Positions 1-5,451 of a stretch of 5,451 bases of DNA are shown here, piece by piece. The stretch's first letter is position 1. Every line of letters begins with the position of its first letter. The position numbers were made by a program, and so were the translations under genes. Source of the DNA: Mariprofundaceae bacterium (lineage in GTDB: Bacteria > Pseudomonadota > Zetaproteobacteria > Mariprofundales > Mariprofundaceae); assembly GCA_030950835.1 (NCBI GenBank), contig JAUZQU010000131.1, positions 1 to 5,451 of the forward strand. The letters are read 5' to 3'. Under the pieces are notes generated by a model. That model ran no database searches, was not told the origin of the DNA, and worked only from the letters and a program-made list of their open reading frames with translations.

Positions 1-2405
1 GTTTGCCCAGTGGTGATGCGTTCCTTTTGACATCGCTTCCCTTGAATATTCATGGTTTGGATAACTTTGGTAATACGCAGAATATTACAGCGCATATTTC
101 AGATTTCTTCAGCAACCCTGTCTCGCCAGGTCAACAAGCGCAGTTTCAGACTGACTTTGCCAATGTGAGTGGATCAGCAGTATTTTCTGATGGAGGTAGT
201 GGTTCAAGTAGAGCAACGGCAAATATTATTTCTGCAGCACCTGCGCCTGTGGATGGTTTCGTCACACTTGAAGCCAGCACGATTGGGGGAGGTCATTCTA
301 AAATATTGAGCTTGGCAGCGGTGGATCAATATACTTTCTATGCCGGCACCGATGGCGGAGGTATCTTCAAAACACTGAATGGCGGAGCCACTTGGAATCA
401 TATCGGCACACCGCTGAAAGGTTTAGGCGCATCGAAAAGTAAAGATTTAACGGGAAGCATTGTGCGAGGTTTGACCTTAGATACGGCACAACCCAACTTT
501 GTTTATGCAGCAACTGAAAAAGGTGTGTTTTTAAGTTCCGATGCGGGGCAGAGCTGGAAGTCGCTGATGCAACGCCAGCGTATTTCGGGTGATACACTTG
601 GTATTGTAGGGGGGACTGCAGCCTTTAATAAGACAAGTGGTGCAAATGGTCGTTTATATGATGCTGCATTAGGCGCAGATCCTTATACGTATGGATTTAA
701 TTATACGCATACTGCCGTGCGTTCACGAACCACTATCTTCATTGATGGTGTGCCAACCACAAGTTATAGGTTAAGTGGTCAAGGCATTCAATTGATTGGA
801 AATGCGGGGGTTACAGCAGATGTGCCGGCAATTTCAGTGACGGCAGGTAGCGTGATTACTGCTGACTATGATACTTTATCCATTGTTCCAGATCTTCCAG
901 CTTGGGATGTGGCAATTGATAGCACATCGACATTTGATAATGTATTGGGTTACTCTGTAATTTATGCTGCGGTATATGGTGGTGGTGTTTGGAAGTCAGA
1001 GGACTATGGCGCTAGCTGGAAGAAACGTACTGCGATGGTTGCCAATGGTGGAACCTTTGATGACAGGGTGACCACGCTGGCTATTAATCCGAGAAGTGCA
1101 ACCACCACTGATCTTTTTGTGGGCACAGATGGTAGTGGTATTTACCGCTCACAAAACAGCGGACTTAGTTGGCAACGTATGGGTGGTTTAGCCAATAGTG
1201 TGGTTCAAGATATAGTGTTGGCTAAAACACCTTTGGCTGCAGTTAAAGATGTTTGGGTTGCTGGTAAAAATGGTGTGTATGCGAGCACTGATGCTGCGGC
1301 AGCAGTGACGCAAACAACACCTGCTTGGACGGTAGCGACTGGTTTTGGGGCGAATATTGATGTTCGGGCATTAGCGCGAGATAGTTCAGCAGATGGTACT
1401 TTATATGCAGCAGCCTATGGTGATATAACAGGGAAATCTAATCCTTTGGGCGGTCTGTATATCAATGCTACGCCAGCTTTGGTAGCATGGACAAAGTTAA
1501 CTAACCTTGATACATATAGTGCTACAGGGGCACATCGTTTGGATGCACTAGCGGTGGTGGGAGCCGTGGGTAATGATACTGTAGTTGCAGGTACGGAAGG
1601 ACGTGCAGTTTATAACAGTGGCGATAGCGGAGTGACCTGGACTAAACGTGTTGGTTCTGGAACGACAGCCCTCACCAACACCTTGTTTACCACCATGGAA
1701 GTGTTGCACTCTGGTACTACAAGTCTTGATATTTTCCCTCTAACAACTACATATCAGCCTATGGATGATTATAACCAAGCAGGCTTAGGTTATACGCAAA
1801 AGGCATCGACAATATACCATGGAGAAACGCATACTTTTACGTTGCGTTTATCTGATGTGTTGGGTAACCGTTTATCTGCAAGTACAAATTTAATAGTTGT
1901 CGCAAATATTGGAACAGTGGTGTTGAATGGTGCAGCGCAACCACTTGTGGATGGTATTTATGGCGGAACTGATTACGATATCACTTGGACGAATGACTTG
2001 GTGGCATCGGATTATGGTGAAAACGCTGCATTAGCAGGATCTTTGGTTATTACTGTTACTTCACCGAATGGTGCAACTGCTGCTTCTGTGCCGAGAACAT
2101 TTATTAAACCACTATCTGTAGCGTTGACGGTTTCAGCAGGTGGGGATCCATATACTGCGACTGTGACAGCATCAGGTGGATCAGCAGGTGCTGGTGCCAA
2201 CACCTATGCAGGTGGGTATTACATCACTGCTCCAAGTTCATGTGGCATCAATGCTGGCGTAGGATGTACAGCTGCTGCTACGGCACCGAACTTCACAGGC
2301 ACTACAGTAACCTTTGATTACCCAGCAGCGGCTGGAGCGTACACGATTAATGTGCGTGATAATGCTACAGGGGAAACAGCATCGGTGGTGGCAACCTTCC
2401 AGTAG
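1..2405 (+). CDS. Secreted/surface Asp-box beta-propeller protein with Ig-like regions (5'-truncated)
   Basis: This is the 3' part of a long gene. The frame is open from the first full codon at position 3, and the real start lies upstream; the TTG at 3 is not a credible start because the protein begins inside a domain and has no signal peptide there. Numbering from position 3 gives 800 residues. Residues about 10-80 look like a bacterial Ig-like (Big_1/invasin type) domain, with 'DNFGN' and 'SDFFSNPVSPG' turns. Residues about 98-550 form a propeller of seven blades marked by Asp-box motifs such as TLNGGATW (124-131), SSDAGQSW (178-185), SEDYGASW (332-339), SQNSGLSW (383-390) and SGDSGVTW (539-546). 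Residues about 570-800 are beta-rich and Ig-like, with the only cysteines (747, 755). Asp-box propellers occur in sialidases, VPS10-type proteins and YCF48-like proteins; no sialidase catalytic set is recognised. An extracellular binding or adhesion role is inference. The stop lies five bases before aroK. Confidence 0.8.
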   Translation, partial: LPSGDAFLLTSLPLNIHGLDNFGNTQNITAHISDFFSNPVSPGQQAQFQTDFANVSGSAVFSDGGSGSSRATANIISAAPAPVDGFVTLEASTIGGGHSKILSLAAVDQYTFYAGTDGGGIFKTLNGGATWNHIGTPLKGLGASKSKDLTGSIVRGLTLDTAQPNFVYAATEKGVFLSSDAGQSWKSLMQRQRISGDTLGIVGGTAAFNKTSGANGRLYDAALGADPYTYGFNYTHTAVRSRTTIFIDGVPTTSYRLSGQGIQLIGNAGVTADVPAISVTAGSVITADYDTLSIVPDLPAWDVAIDSTSTFDNVLGYSVIYAAVYGGGVWKSEDYGASWKKRTAMVANGGTFDDRVTTLAINPRSATTTDLFVGTDGSGIYRSQNSGLSWQRMGGLANSVVQDIVLAKTPLAAVKDVWVAGKNGVYASTDAAAAVTQTTPAWTVATGFGANIDVRALARDSSADGTLYAAAYGDITGKSNPLGGLYINATPALVAWTKLTNLDTYSATGAHRLDALAVVGAVGNDTVVAGTEGRAVYNSGDSGVTWTKRVGSGTTALTNTLFTTMEVLHSGTTSLDIFPLTTTYQPMDDYNQAGLGYTQKASTIYHGETHTFTLRLSDVLGNRLSASTNLIVVANIGTVVLNGAAQPLVDGIYGGTDYDITWTNDLVASDYGENAALAGSLVITVTSPNGATAASVPRTFIKPLSVALTVSAGGDPYTATVTASGGSAGAGANTYAGGYYITAPSSCGINAGVGCTAAATAPNFTGTTVTFDYPAAAGAYTINVRDNATGETASVVATFQ
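294..1652 (+). repeat. Seven-blade Asp-box propeller repeats in the surface protein
   Basis: Seven degenerate protein repeats encode a beta-propeller. Each blade has a strand of the form 'YAGTDGGG' or 'YAATEKG', then an Asp box (S-x-D-x-G-x-S/T-W) or a decayed version of it. The closing tryptophans are at residues 131, 185, 339, 390, 442, 497 and 546 (counted from position 3), giving steps of 54, 154, 51, 52, 55 and 49. The step of 154 holds one normal blade length plus roughly 100 extra residues. Blades 5 (ASTDAAAAV then PAW) and 6 (INATPALVAW) have lost most of the Asp-box signature. Seven is a common blade number for such propellers; the fold assignment comes from motif spacing, not a structure. 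Confidence 0.7.
570..902 (+). other. Inserted beta-rich segment between propeller blades 2 and 3
   Basis: Residues about 190-300 of the surface protein fall between two Asp boxes where the blade spacing predicts none. The segment has a run of short beta-like stretches: TTIFIDGVPTTSY (243-255), GIQLIGNAG (261-269) and GSVITADYDTLS (282-293). The pattern of 'hydrophobic strand, DG turn, Y, strand, G-x-x-I-T-A-D-Y-D' resembles small beta-sandwich modules seen in tail or adhesion proteins, but this is a visual analogy only. It may be a loop-inserted binding domain displayed from the propeller face. The boundaries are approximate. Confidence 0.4.
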
Positions 2406-2410
2406 TACAT

Positions 2411-2935
2411 ATGTTTGTCTCCTTGGTTGGCTTGATGGGATCTGGAAAGTCCACGCTTGGTAAGTTGTTGCAAACACAGCTTGTTTCCCAGGCGGATCCG
2501 AGTGTGCAACTGGTTGACTTGGATGATGAAATCGTGCGACAAGCGGGCAAGAGCATTCCGCAAATCTTTGCTGATAGTGGTGAGCAGGTTTTTCGTGATT
2601 TAGAATGTGTTTGTTTGGCGCGTTGTTTGGAAAAAAGTGGTTCACAGATCATTGCTACAGGTGGTGGAGCTATACTTTCGGCGGATAATCGGGCTCTGAT
2701 GCAGCAAAAAAGCACGGTAATTTGGTTGCATGCTAGCCCTGAAATCTTGGCGCAACGTATTGCCGGTGATCGCAATCGCCCTTTGTTGGATGGGGAAGAT
2801 GCCTTGCAGAAAATACGTGCCTTAAGTGTTGTGCGTAACCCTTTGTATGCAGAAATTGCCGATTTGCGTGTGGACACAGGTTTATTGAGCGACCAAGAAG
2901 CTATTTCATCTATTTTGGAGTTTATGGCAGAGTAG
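2411..2935 (+). CDS. aroK: Shikimate kinase
   Basis: A cytosolic enzyme that phosphorylates shikimate with ATP to shikimate 3-phosphate, the fifth step of the shikimate pathway. The 174 residues match the usual family length. Visible motifs in order: Walker A GLMGSGKS (7-14); the DxD motif D36-L-D38 for Mg2+ and shikimate binding; FRDLE (61-65), whose arginine contacts shikimate; ATGGG (82-86), the Walker B-like glycine motif; RPLL with lid arginine R123; and R142 in VRNPLY, which contacts substrate and nucleotide. The segment between the P-loop helix and DxD is slightly longer than in many homologues. ATG at 2411 is the only start that keeps the first beta strand before the P-loop. No Shine-Dalgarno stretch stands at the usual distance, and the upstream stop is five bases away, so translation may be coupled to the surface-protein gene. 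aroB follows after another five bases. Whether the gene would be called aroK or aroL cannot be told from sequence, but the aroB neighbour favours aroK. Confidence 0.96.
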   Translation: MFVSLVGLMGSGKSTLGKLLQTQLVSQADPSVQLVDLDDEIVRQAGKSIPQIFADSGEQVFRDLECVCLARCLEKSGSQIIATGGGAILSADNRALMQQKSTVIWLHASPEILAQRIAGDRNRPLLDGEDALQKIRALSVVRNPLYAEIADLRVDTGLLSDQEAISSILEFMAE

Positions 2936-2940
2936 GGCGC

Positions 2941-4038
2941 ATGAAAACTCTTGCCCAAAGTTACCGCGTGGATCTTGGTTCACGCTCTTATGATATTCAC
3001 ATTGAATCTGGCTGTTTGCCGCAAATTGGCGAACGATTAACCTCCCTTTTTGGCACAGCTAGCCGTTGTTTGATTGTGAGCAATGATGTGGTTGCGCCTT
3101 TGTATTTACAGCAAGTGCAAGCTGCTTTGTCCGCTGCAGGCTGGTCGGTTGCAACACATATTCTGCCTGATGGCGAAAAAAACAAGAACATGCAGCAGTG
3201 GTCATTGATGATGGATGCTTTGATGGCAGCCAAATTGTCGCGCAATGAGCCTATTATCGCCCTTGGTGGTGGCGTTGTTGGTGACATGACGGGTTTTGCA
3301 GCCTCTTGTTATCGCCGTGGCATTCCTTTTATTCAAATCCCGACCACAGTGTTGGCGCAAGTCGATTCCAGCGTAGGCGGTAAGACTGCGATCAATCATC
3401 CCCATGGCAAAAACATGATTGGTGCGTTTTATCAGCCCAAATTGGTGTGGATTGACCCTCAAGTATTAAACACTTTAGCCCCAAGAGAAGTGCGTGCTGG
3501 TTTGGCAGAAGTCATCAAATATGGCCTGATTCGGGATGCGAATTATTTTACTTGGTTGAATGATAACATCACATCGCTGTTGGCACTGGATGAGACAATC
3601 ATAAGCCAAACGATTTTGCGCTCTTGTGCGCATAAAGCAGAAGTGGTGATGGCCGATGAAACCGAGCAAGGGCAACGCGCGTTGTTGAATCTTGGGCATA
3701 CCTTTGGTCATGCCATTGAATCCATGACCCATTATACCACCTATTTGCATGGCGAAGCTGTTTCATTGGGCACGATCATGGCGGCGAGATTATCGGTGCA
3801 GCTTGGTTTTGCGGCTCAAGGTTTGGAAGAAAAGGTCAAACAAAGCCTTCAAGCCGCTGAATTGCCTACGGAAATCCCTGCATTTTCAACTGATGCTTGG
3901 CTGGATGCGATGGGGCATGATAAGAAGAATGTGGGCAGCAAGATTCGTTATATTTTGTTGCGTGATGTTGGTGATGCTTTTATTGCTGAAGATGTGAAGG
4001 ATGATGATATTCGGACTTTGATTGCTTCGTTTTTATGA
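2941..4038 (+). CDS. aroB: 3-dehydroquinate synthase
   Basis: A cytosolic NAD+- and Zn2+ (or Co2+)-dependent enzyme that converts DAHP to 3-dehydroquinate, the second step of the shikimate pathway. Its 365 residues are typical. The N-terminal Rossmann-like half carries DGEKNK (77-82), IIALGGGVVGD (105-115), and PTTVLAQVDSSVGGKT (134-149) followed by NHPHGKN (152-158), all contacting NAD+ or the substrate phosphate. The C-terminal helical half supplies the metal ligands E190 (in AEVIKYG), H253 (in LGHTFGH) and H270 (in LHGEA). No key residue is missing. The start ATG lies five bases after the aroK stop; the purine-rich stretch around 2930-2937, overlapping that stop, is a plausible but weak ribosome binding site, so coupled translation is likely. 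The stop at 4036-4038 is followed by no convincing hairpin-plus-T-run terminator. In many proteobacteria damX and dam follow; here there is a repeat-bearing gap. Confidence 0.98.
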   Translation: MKTLAQSYRVDLGSRSYDIHIESGCLPQIGERLTSLFGTASRCLIVSNDVVAPLYLQQVQAALSAAGWSVATHILPDGEKNKNMQQWSLMMDALMAAKLSRNEPIIALGGGVVGDMTGFAASCYRRGIPFIQIPTTVLAQVDSSVGGKTAINHPHGKNMIGAFYQPKLVWIDPQVLNTLAPREVRAGLAEVIKYGLIRDANYFTWLNDNITSLLALDETIISQTILRSCAHKAEVVMADETEQGQRALLNLGHTFGHAIESMTHYTTYLHGEAVSLGTIMAARLSVQLGFAAQGLEEKVKQSLQAAELPTEIPAFSTDAWLDAMGHDKKNVGSKIRYILLRDVGDAFIAEDVKDDDIRTLIASFL

Positions 4039-4490
4039 TGTTTAAGTATAAAGAGGCGAAATCATGGGGAAAAGAAGATAAACCGTCAAAAAACTTGCTG
4101 TTTGCCTGTTATAGCGACGCAAGTATGAGCGTACCTTCTCCCGTCATTCCCGCGCAGGTGGGAACCCATAGAACTCAACACGATCTGCAATGGGGGGATT
4201 CCCGCCTGAAGGTGAATCACGCTGGCGCGAGAGAAACCAGCCTAGGCTGTCGCGGGAAAGACGGTAAATGCATGTTTGAGCCACTACATGCTCGCGTTCA
4301 TTTTCGCTATGATGCTTGTGAGTGTAGCCTAGTAGTCCAAGCATGGGCGAATGTTTTGTCGTTATGCTCGCGCATGTGCTCTCTCGGCTATCAATCAGGC
4401 TTTGCGCTGGCTGGACTGCTGCGGATGTCAGAAATGATGGATAACTTATGCTTGAATCATCATATCAGCAGCAAAAGTGAGGTCAGTTGA
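4035..4490 (+). CDS. Doubtful 151-codon ORF bridging aroB and the FAD oxidase
   Basis: An open frame starts with ATG overlapping the aroB stop (ATGA, 4035-4038) and ends with TGA sharing its last base with the ATG of the next gene (4488-4492). Such overlaps normally look like translational coupling, and a gene finder would probably call it. Against it, residues 37-77 (VIPAQVGTHR through GDSRL to RGKDG) are the well-known nonsense translation of a palindromic intergenic repeat. The rest has no domain, no membrane segment or signal peptide, and an odd composition rich in Cys, Ser, Met and His. There is no Shine-Dalgarno stretch at 4035. Repeats of this type often lack stops in several frames, which would explain the long frame. 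I include it only so that the reader knows it exists. Confidence 0.15.
   Translation: MMFKYKEAKSWGKEDKPSKNLLFACYSDASMSVPSPVIPAQVGTHRTQHDLQWGDSRLKVNHAGARETSLGCRGKDGKCMFEPLHARVHFRYDACECSLVVQAWANVLSLCSRMCSLGYQSGFALAGLLRMSEMMDNLCLNHHISSKSEVS
4051..4081 (+). other. Ribosome binding site plus five-codon mini-ORF (possible gene remnant)
   Basis: AAGAGG (4051-4056) stands seven bases before ATG at 4064, which is a better initiation signal than those of aroK or aroB. The frame reads M-G-K-R-R and stops at TAA 4079-4081. Past the stop the same frame gives TVKKLAVCLL before a second stop at 4112, a basic-then-hydrophobic stretch like the start of a signal peptide. This could be the decayed 5' end of a gene that once followed aroB, a short leader, or coincidence. 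The evidence is only the signal spacing and the translation. Confidence 0.25.
4141..4264. repeat. Palindromic intergenic repeat, dRS3-like, with split or degenerate right arm
   Basis: The left end CCGTCATTCCCGCG (4141-4154) is the inverse of CGCGGGAAAGACGG (4251-4264), with 13 of 14 bases matching. The next left block CAGGTGGGAA (4155-4164) is the inverse of TTCCCGCCTG (4199-4208), with 9 of 10 matching. On the left these blocks are contiguous; on the right they are separated by 42 bases (4209-4250). Two 20-mers fit ATTCCC-N8-GGGAAT with one mismatch each, at 4146-4165 and 4198-4217. That pattern is the dRS3 repeat of Neisseria, and similar elements are common between genes in beta- and gammaproteobacteria. 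The extra 42 bases hold a perfect 10-base palindrome AGCCTAGGCT (4239-4248) and a GCTGG/CCAGC inverted pair. A non-autonomous, MITE-like origin is inference; no clear target duplication is visible. Confidence 0.75.
4342..4376. repeat. Imperfect inverted repeat (possible hairpin)
   Basis: CATGGGCGA (4342-4350) and TCGCGCATG (4368-4376) are inverse complements at 8 of 9 positions, with a 17-base loop. No T-run follows, so it is a poor candidate for an intrinsic terminator. It lies between the palindromic repeat and the start of the FAD oxidase and could be chance or a weak RNA structure in that gene's leader. Confidence 0.3.
4477..4482 (+). promoter_or_regulatory. Ribosome binding site of the FAD oxidase
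   Basis: GTGAGG, containing the GAGG core, ends seven bases before ATG at 4490. This is good spacing and fixes the start of the downstream gene. It shows that the gene can be initiated on its own, without coupling to a frame reading in from upstream. Confidence 0.7.
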
Positions 4491-5451
4491 TGACACAGAG
4501 CAATGCTAGTCGTTGGCAGGGTGAACATTGGGCTGAATTTGTCGTTGATTTAGAAGCTCAAGGCATTGAAGTGCGCCAAAGCAAGGCGGTGTGTGGTGTT
4601 TATATCACGGATGCTGGTGGTTTGGGTTATGGCTTGCCGCATGGCGTGGTGGTGGCGCGTAATGTTGAGCAAATCGCGGCATTGATGAAGTCAGCACAGC
4701 AATTTGCTGTCCCCGTGACGGTGCGTGGTGGTGGTTTGACTACCGAAGGCGAGTCAGTGGCTTATGGCGGCATGCTTTTGGACATGACGGGCATGAGCCG
4801 TGTTTTACACATTGATAAAGAACAACGCACGGTGCGTACCCAAGCAGGTATTTTTTGGCATCATTTGGCGGAAGTATTGCGCCGCGAAGCTTTGGACTAT
4901 GTATCTGCACCTTTAAATTTAACCTCCTCAGTGGGCGGCACACTTGGTGTGGGTGGCATTGATGTAAACTCCTCCAAACATGGCTGTAGTGCTGACCAAG
5001 CCTTGGCATTATTGGTGGTCACGCCTACGGGCGAGATTGTGGAATGCTCGGATACTCAAAATAGCACGCTTTTTGCGCGGGTGATTCTTGGTTATGGGCA
5101 GTTTGGCATTATTGTTGAAGCCACTATGCGCATTCGCCCTTACACGCCACTACGCATGCACTATTTTTATTACAGCAGCCTAAAACCATGCGTTGAAGAT
5201 TTAATCATGCTGGATAAGTCACAAACATGTGATTACACAGGTATTTTAACCATGATGGACTCAGCAATCACCCTGCTGGTTGCTTTTGACAGCGATGAGC
5301 GCGAAGCAGCATTTTTTGCAGAGCAGAAAAAGAACCTGCGTGGTTATGGTGAGTTTGGCTTTGCTGTCCGCTTGGCAGTTTCCTTTTCTTGGCGACCTTG
5401 GAAATGGCGAGAAGCCCTGTTTTTACTTAGGCGAAAGCGCGAACTTTTTCC
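4490..5451 (+). CDS. FAD-dependent oxidoreductase, PCMH-type (cytokinin dehydrogenase/FAD-linked oxidase-like), 3'-truncated
   Basis: The frame is open from ATG 4490 to the window end, giving 320 residues; the C-terminus is missing. Residues about 48-218 form a PCMH-type FAD-binding domain: P50-H-G-V-V-V-A-R (48-57 region), TVRGGGLTTEGES (77-89), GGMLLDMTGMSRV (93-105), SSVGGTLGVGG (146-156), LLVVTPTGEIVECS (174-187) and ILGYGQFGIIVEATMRI (199-215). The order and wording (VGGTL, the HG-x-x-x-D segment, TPTGEIVECS, GQFGII) are closest to cytokinin-dehydrogenase-like oxidases. At the position where that family has GHS with the FAD-linking histidine, this protein has G82-L83-T84, so flavin is probably bound non-covalently. 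Residues 222-320 begin the substrate-binding domain, including an aromatic/basic stretch W301-R-P-W-K-W-R near the end. No signal peptide or membrane segment is seen, so a cytosolic location is likely. The substrate is unknown, and a true cytokinin substrate is not implied. Confidence 0.85.
   Translation, partial: MTQSNASRWQGEHWAEFVVDLEAQGIEVRQSKAVCGVYITDAGGLGYGLPHGVVVARNVEQIAALMKSAQQFAVPVTVRGGGLTTEGESVAYGGMLLDMTGMSRVLHIDKEQRTVRTQAGIFWHHLAEVLRREALDYVSAPLNLTSSVGGTLGVGGIDVNSSKHGCSADQALALLVVTPTGEIVECSDTQNSTLFARVILGYGQFGIIVEATMRIRPYTPLRMHYFYYSSLKPCVEDLIMLDKSQTCDYTGILTMMDSAITLLVAFDSDEREAAFFAEQKKNLRGYGEFGFAVRLAVSFSWRPWKWREALFLLRRKRELF

Larger units (their letters stand above)
4039..4489. other. Gap between aroB and the FAD oxidase: repeat-bearing, probably non-coding
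   Basis: This 451-base stretch has no gene I accept with confidence. From 4051 to 4081 there is a ribosome-binding-site-like sequence with a five-codon frame. From 4141 to 4264 lies a palindromic intergenic repeat. From 4342 to 4376 there is an imperfect hairpin. From 4377 to 4476 I see nothing recognisable: no tRNA, no clear sigma-70 promoter with both boxes, and no terminator T-run. The 9-base word ATGCTCGCG occurs twice (4288-4296 and 4364-4372), which may be chance or a trace of an older duplication. Confidence 0.6.

Noticed and set aside
3..5. TTG at position 3 as a true start of the surface protein
   Set aside because: The translation begins inside an Ig-like domain with no signal peptide and no visible upstream ribosome binding site; the frame simply enters from outside the window.
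294..1652. Sialidase (neuraminidase) assignment from Asp boxes
   Set aside because: Asp boxes alone are structural; I see no RIP motif or arginine triad and catalytic tyrosine arrangement, and non-enzymatic Asp-box propellers are common.
2238..2958. Long minus-strand frames opposite the end of the surface gene and aroK
   Set aside because: They are antisense to clearly functional coding sequence, have no recognisable domain, and reflect codon bias of the + strand genes.
3749..3997. An 82-codon + strand frame inside aroB
   Set aside because: It is a shadow of aroB in another frame, with Trp/Arg/Met-rich nonsense composition.
4094..4123. CTTGC/GCAAG pair after aroB as an intrinsic terminator
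   Set aside because: The stem is only five bases with a long loop and no T-run follows.
4146..4217. Two dRS3-like 20-mers as part of a CRISPR array
   Set aside because: They are only two copies, each is itself palindromic and they differ from each other, and no regular spacer series is present.
4825..4837. Perfect short palindrome ACGCAC-G-GTGCGT as an operator
   Set aside because: It lies within the FAD-binding domain coding region, encodes expected residues, and is short enough to be chance.
4740..5009. Minus-strand 89-codon frame opposite the FAD oxidase
   Set aside because: It lies antisense to the conserved FAD-binding domain and has no domain of its own.

Overview
The window looks like a chromosomal segment of a Gram-negative bacterium, most likely Pseudomonadota. 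The reasons are the adjacent aroK-aroB pair, the secreted multi-domain surface-type protein, and an intergenic palindromic repeat of the 'ATTCCC-N8-GGGAAT' (dRS3-like) kind that is widespread in beta- and gammaproteobacteria and some relatives. Base composition is moderate by eye (not counted) and looks similar across the genes. A genus cannot be named from this sequence alone. All supported genes are on the + strand.

Positions 1-2405 hold the 3' part of a long gene for a secreted or surface-exposed protein. It has an Ig-like region, then seven recognisable Asp-box (BNR-type) beta-propeller blades with a roughly 100-residue extra segment between blades 2 and 3, then a C-terminal beta-rich Ig-like region with the only two cysteines. 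The 5' end lies outside the window. Five bases after its stop comes aroK (shikimate kinase, 2411-2935), and five bases after that aroB (3-dehydroquinate synthase, 2941-4038). The tight spacing suggests one transcript. AroB makes 3-dehydroquinate (step 2 of the shikimate pathway) and AroK phosphorylates shikimate (step 5), so the pair serves aromatic amino acid and chorismate supply. In many proteobacteria the gene before aroKB is pilQ, the type IV pilus secretin. Here a surface propeller protein occupies that position.

Positions 4039-4489 have no convincing gene. They contain a possible gene remnant (good ribosome binding site, ATG, five codons, stop), a degenerate palindromic repeat whose arms are arranged as if one had been split by 42 bases, and a weak hairpin. 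A 151-codon open frame bridges the whole gap and touches both neighbours, but it reads straight through the repeat and is probably not a real gene.

From 4490 to the window end runs the 5' part (320 codons) of a FAD-dependent oxidoreductase with a PCMH-type FAD domain most like the cytokinin-dehydrogenase/FAD-linked oxidase group. It lacks the histidine used for covalent flavin attachment. It has its own ribosome binding site, and nothing visible ties it to the shikimate genes. I see no mobile-element gene, CRISPR array, RNA gene or defence system. The most unusual items are the surface protein abutting aroK, its interrupted propeller, and the split palindrome.
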